NCBI GenBank assembly: GCA_002315615.1
Contig: DCHK01000017.1
Coordinates: forward strand, 1 to 42,847
Direction of reading: 5' to 3'
Source of the DNA: Bacteroidales bacterium UBA1754
GTDB lineage: Bacteria > Bacteroidota > Bacteroidia > Bacteroidales > Paludibacteraceae
DNA: 42,847 bases
Below are positions 40,601-42,847 of the stretch, piece by piece. The position numbers and the translations under genes were made by a program. Below the pieces are notes generated by a model that searched no databases, was not told where the DNA came from, and saw only the letters and a list, made by a program, of their open reading frames with translations. How positions within the stretch are numbered: the stretch's first letter is position 1; each line of letters opens with the position of its first letter.

Positions 40601-41999
40601 TTGAATTAGGAACAACGACAATAGGTTTTTGACATTTACCCTCTTGTAATGCCATTGCGAGTTCCGAAATTGCTGTAATAGTTTTTCCTACACCAACATC
40701 AAATGAAATACAACCACTATTTATCATTTCCATAAATGCAACACCCTCACGTTGCGCTGGTCGAATTTCAAAATCTCCTCCTTTGAATTTACTATTTGCA
40801 GAAAATCCAATAGGAATTTTGTCGTAACGCAAATTAGGGAATGCGTTGTATTTTCTGTTCCAGTCAATATCTAACCTTTGTTTGTCTCGATACCTAACTA
40901 TTTTTTCGATGAACACACCAAAAAGACGCTCGCCCTCTGCACGAGAATCTTTCTCTATCTTTTGCGCAACTTCTTCGCCAAGTCTTTTTCGTGGGATATT
41001 GTCGCCACGCAAATAGTATTTTATAATCTCGTATGAACCAACAGATTTTTCAAACAACGCAACGTCTTTTCTATTTTCGTTTAGCCACCATTCGTATGCA
41101 GACGCAAGTGTAATAAATCCTAAACCATAACCTGATTCGTCTCTACCTTTCCATATTTCATTTTCACGACCTTCATAGCCCTCTAATCCTTCTATTTCAA
41201 AATTTCGAGCATAAACGCTAATAGGACTTAATTGAGGACGATTTTCTGATACTGGGTCAAGAAACGACAGTTGTTTTGGACGGCTTTCTTTTATTACTTT
41301 TTCGTGATTATCAAAAACTGCTTTACCATATTTCTTAATAATAAAATCTTTATCATCGTTCAGTTGCAATTCCCTATCGTAACTGTTTCCGTATGTATAA
41401 ATGGCAAAAGGCAAATAGCGACCTTGATTATAAAACAAGCAACCACCATTTACCAATCTATCAATTTCATTTTTATCGGCAGTAAATGTACTTTTTGTTA
41501 ATCGTACATTGTTTTTTTGCGTACAACGTATTTTACCTGCTTTGTCTGTAAAATAAATGAACGAACTTTCTTCTGAGGAAGAATTAAATTCTTTTCCCTC
41601 AATCAACGTACCTAAGAATGAACCTTTTGGAGAAATACCAATACTTATAAAGTTACAGTCTCTTAACTCTGTGTCTGAAATAGCAGTTACATTAGTAGTA
41701 TTGCCACCATTTCCACTAATGAAAAATTTTTCCCAGCCTCTCATAGGAACTCCAAGAGAACGCTTATAATAAACCCACGCTTGAATTTCGTCATTGCTGA
41801 TATTCGGATTATACCGTTTGTCTGAAATAAACTCATTAGTTGTTATAATGTCATTTTCCGCACCAAGACCATTAAGTCTGTTCGCACGTTTCAATACATC
41901 GCTAATTTCCTTTGAGTTCTTTCTTATCGCTCTTTTTGTATCAATACTAAGATTACCGAGAGCAGATGTTCCATTTAATTGTTGAATAAAATGTCTCAT
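37686..41999 (-). CDS. Giant SNF2-type helicase (polyvalent protein) with C-terminal nuclease-like domain
   Basis: A 1437-residue mobile-element protein. Residues 1-400 are an uncharacterised N-terminal region. The SF2/SNF2 motor has RPAQREGVAF (motif Q/0), Walker A DVGVGKTI (434-440), DEAH in IVYDEAHNAKN (585-595), motif III LLTATPFTNSPLEIYSML (641-658), and motifs V and VI GTATIREGVNLQ and QLEGRIWRQGN (919-930, 950-960). Coiled-coil segments follow (about 1040-1260). Then comes the basic linker KQKRAKALMLKMKMAKAK (1272-1289). Finally a C-terminal domain (about 1350-1437: FGSKHILIKHFG, RHIYECVKNNIRYRVVIDINRK, LITFYTNRQ) resembles PBECR/barnase-RelE-fold domains. DarB-like helicases of phage P1 are a functional precedent for anti-restriction, but the role here is inferred. 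It starts 24 bases after the methylase-like gene. Confidence 0.8.
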   Translation of the reverse strand: MRHFIQQLNGTSALGNLSIDTKRAIRKNSKEISDVLKRANRLNGLGAENDIITTNEFISDKRYNPNISNDEIQAWVYYKRSLGVPMRGWEKFFISGNGGNTTNVTAISDTELRDCNFISIGISPKGSFLGTLIEGKEFNSSSEESSFIYFTDKAGKIRCTQKNNVRLTKSTFTADKNEIDRLVNGGCLFYNQGRYLPFAIYTYGNSYDRELQLNDDKDFIIKKYGKAVFDNHEKVIKESRPKQLSFLDPVSENRPQLSPISVYARNFEIEGLEGYEGRENEIWKGRDESGYGLGFITLASAYEWWLNENRKDVALFEKSVGSYEIIKYYLRGDNIPRKRLGEEVAQKIEKDSRAEGERLFGVFIEKIVRYRDKQRLDIDWNRKYNAFPNLRYDKIPIGFSANSKFKGGDFEIRPAQREGVAFMEMINSGCISFDVGVGKTITAISELAMALQEGKCQKPIVVVPNSTYRNWISEILGTEDCTGVLFGTGVTINDWYNLGTGVKYSIKDVQPNTITIVTYEGFGKLGFSDSVSDELCEEMKHILLQDVNAVKPKTALKVMQRIEESIGKGNKGTVLNFDECGFDYIVYDEAHNAKNVFCSVTTQGQQKKFNQQSGGEPSARGLKLFLLANYTQRKFGGNVMLLTATPFTNSPLEIYSMLTIVGYQDLTEAGYRNIEEFCETFIEEQKESVVNAAGDIVDADVVKKFRNRIILQQLIYNHFNYKTGEEAGVKRPTKVNLPRLYLESKRLNNKDQILTYLKLNEEQQENQEEINEKIDKGLNAHSKDDLKNLLRGLSESLNNALSPFLYTHEIPQDYNDFVERSPKIKYACDCIESVKKFHEDNGEECSGQIIFSNRGATYFSYIKDYLINIVGFKRGLSVSWSKKKFDEVEIMNSETCSTVDKKDDYMRAFNEGIIKVIIGTATIREGVNLQKRSTVLYNLYPDWNPTNIQQLEGRIWRQGNKNQYVRIVLPLMQNSMDTFVFQKIEEKTSRINDIWYRGDRGNVLNVDSLDPDEVKYALVTDVNKLAKVKIDGEKVQYNRDVLVCKQKIDELKDFAYKNERLKTSRERVLKAMRDTIQNAENYNDIISLRPTKEQLDKLDKEKREKIVKTLEMFDECKAFLQKSSFDDKEILKMSRKFEHFSAYTSWYATEMSEMVSTIAKAERSILEPKGYTRNDDISKVTESYQKDMQKAQEEYDFLSSPEHYDTIYEEIVQKKKEMNVVGKSLDERVDEFKSTNYILSIPFDPNKELPNNSLPNQDDVKQSDNGNDDELKQKRAKALMLKMKMAKAKIKLIDGLEGAETEHEKKIAQFIMEIGGRELTNEESDIYEAFTETDSVKTIQMTDLLGMFNILKIVAHNYEFGSKHILIKHFGVKQDYVTAGEIVKIGDIIKSVEPHVEEGGKRHIYECVKNNIRYRVVIDINRKSKTGVLITFYTNRQ
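38134..38197 (-). repeat. Copy 1 of a 64-bp coding repeat (linker of the helicase)
   Basis: The segment is identical to 42631-42694 at 63 of 64 positions, with the first 56 identical without interruption (38134-38189 and 42631-42686). It encodes the KQKRAKALMLKMKMAKAK linker in the same frame in both genes. Confidence 0.95.
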
Positions 42000-42023
42000 A
42001 ATTATTTTGATATTAAAATTATA

Positions 42024-42847
42024 TTACTTAACTTTGCAAAAGAAAGAAAACTCTTCGCCTATATCTCCATTTAGTGAGGTAGAACCGTTAGAAATAGCGG
42101 TAGAGGGAAGGGTTTTCTTTGATTTTATTCTTATGCTATATTGAATAAAATTACCAATTTTCTTCTTCAAAACAGGTATAGAAAAACAATAGATTTTATC
42201 GTTTATTTTTACATCAACATTGAACGATAGGATTTCTTCACCTCCGATTGAAATTTGAGATTCTTTTGTGCATATTGTTTTGTGATTAAATTTCATTGAT
42301 TCTATAAGTTTCGGCAAAAAGTGTATGCCGATAGCAAGTTGTTTCGTAAAAAACACTTCTCTGTCATTTCGTTTTCCCCAAAATGTTTCATTCAGGCTAT
42401 CTATATCAATTTTAATTGATATTTTTTTATCTTTATTATAGTATGAATTATGCAACAAATTATTTACATAGTATTCTTTTAATTTTGGTATCGTTAGTTT
42501 CATATTCTTTGAGTATAAACCTTTTGACTCTTCTGTTAAATCAACAAAAGTATGTTCGTTATACTCTAATTCGTCATTTCCATTGAGATATGAAATATTC
42601 CCATCTTCTTTTTCATTTGAAATTTTTAGCTTTGCTTTTGCCATTTTCATTTTTAGCATTAACGCCTTTGCTCGTTTTTGTTTTAGTTCGTCATAGCTGT
42701 TGCTATTAGATTGTAAATTTTGAGCAAACATTTTGTCAATATCTTCTTTTGTCCCTTTTACGAAAACAGGAAAATACATACTCGTTCCGCCAGTAATCAC
42801 TCCTGCAACCTTTTCTGGGTGCATTTCAAACCACGTGTTGTAAGTAG
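42024..42847 (-). CDS. C-terminal part of a methylase-like polyvalent protein (N-terminus outside window)
   Basis: The frame is open from the right edge to the stop at 42024. An internal ATG at 42824 is not the true start, because in-frame codons continue upstream as TYNTWFE. The joined sequence NTWFEMHPEKVAGVITGG resembles the segment that follows the NPPF motif in N6-adenine methylase modules of plasmid and phage polyvalent proteins (the NxYFxxHPExxLG pattern). Numbered from that ATG, the linker KQKRAKALMLKMKMAKAK is at 48-65. A separate C-terminal domain (about 103-235: LYSKNMKLTIPKLKEYYVNNLL, FLPKLIESMKF, IYCFSIPVLKKKIGNFIQYSI) resembles LPD-type domains, from memory LPD3. A Ser/Thr-rich tail ends FFCKVK. 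It is co-directional with the helicase, 24 bases upstream. The catalytic part is not visible. Confidence 0.65.
   Translation of the reverse strand, partial: TYNTWFEMHPEKVAGVITGGTSMYFPVFVKGTKEDIDKMFAQNLQSNSNSYDELKQKRAKALMLKMKMAKAKLKISNEKEDGNISYLNGNDELEYNEHTFVDLTEESKGLYSKNMKLTIPKLKEYYVNNLLHNSYYNKDKKISIKIDIDSLNETFWGKRNDREVFFTKQLAIGIHFLPKLIESMKFNHKTICTKESQISIGGEEILSFNVDVKINDKIYCFSIPVLKKKIGNFIQYSIRIKSKKTLPSTAISNGSTSLNGDIGEEFSFFCKVK
42631..42694 (-). repeat. Copy 2 of the 64-bp coding repeat (linker of the methylase-like protein)
   Basis: Direct copy of 38134-38197, 4.5 kb away. Identity holds at third codon positions, which implies recent duplication or gene conversion rather than protein-level selection alone. 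Confidence 0.95.

Larger units (their letters stand above)
35541..42847. mobile_element. Left part of an integrated phage or conjugative element (continues beyond window)
   Basis: The boundary is set by the ssrA 3'-end remnant. Beyond it come integrase-arm-like direct repeats and an operon of giant proteins typical of mobile elements (SNF2 helicase, methylase-like polyvalent protein, RadA-like ATPase), all on the minus strand and reading toward the boundary. No integrase, capsid or conjugation gene is in the visible part, so phage and ICE cannot be separated. The right end is not reached. Confidence 0.65.

Noticed and set aside
42024..42824. A complete gene starting at the ATG at 42824
   Set aside because: The frame is open to the window edge and the upstream residues fit the same domain, so the ATG is internal and the gene is truncated by the window.

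Overview
The window looks like the chromosome of a member of the Bacteroidota, probably Bacteroidales-like. It is AT-rich. At least fourteen genes are preceded by the phylum's TAnnTTTG -7 promoter box. The proteins are also typical: a type IX secretion (T9SS) C-terminal tail on a mannanase, a DUF4199 protein, a FadL/OMPP1-like barrel, an AddAB-type recombination nuclease and a Tgt variant lacking the usual zinc cysteines.

Layout. 1-835: the end of a three-gene, translationally coupled cluster (unidentified C-terminus, S24/S26-type peptidase with an apparent Ser/His pair, PqqD-like protein). 1044-4316: htpG and a HAD phosphatase; the gap between them is rich in palindromic and tandem repeats. 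4412-7729 (minus): a large secreted protein with two CBM9-like domains. 7879-10722: three overlapping or abutting glycosyltransferases. 10702-11536: a DUF4199 membrane protein, then SRP RNA and tRNA-Thr(TGT) with a strong terminator. 11554-14252 (minus): an outer-membrane barrel and a very low-complexity His/Pro/Tyr/Gly/Ser/Thr exported protein. 14403-19614: prmA, then mtaB-tgt-TPR-LptF/G permease, then a SUI1-like factor. 19675-30855: addA, a Cys-rich lipoprotein (minus), a DUF1015 protein, a GH26-GH5-CBM-T9SS mannanase, addB and a small ORF. 30985-33962 (minus): glyA, gap and a small leucine-rich-repeat protein. 34095-35486: mnmE.

From about 35541 to the right edge the character changes. 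A short sequence matching the 3' end of tmRNA (ssrA), read on the minus strand, lies four bases upstream (in minus-strand terms) of the stem of a minus-strand intrinsic terminator. Four TGTAGCA direct repeats and an inverted repeat follow, then a minus-strand operon of very large proteins: the C-terminal part of a putative adenine-methylase polyvalent protein, a 1437-residue SNF2-type helicase and a 534-residue protein with a RadA/RecA-like C-terminal ATPase. I read this as one end of an integrated phage or conjugative element whose integrase and intact ssrA lie beyond the window.

The strongest unusual signal is in that element. The methylase-like and helicase proteins share an 18-residue basic linker encoded by a 56-bp perfectly identical DNA segment. 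In each protein the linker precedes a different C-terminal domain that resembles the barnase/EndoU/colicin/RelE-fold or LPD domains of polyvalent proteins. This suggests modular exchange of C-terminal effector domains at a recombination-prone linker. All family assignments are by eye from motifs; none was checked against a database.
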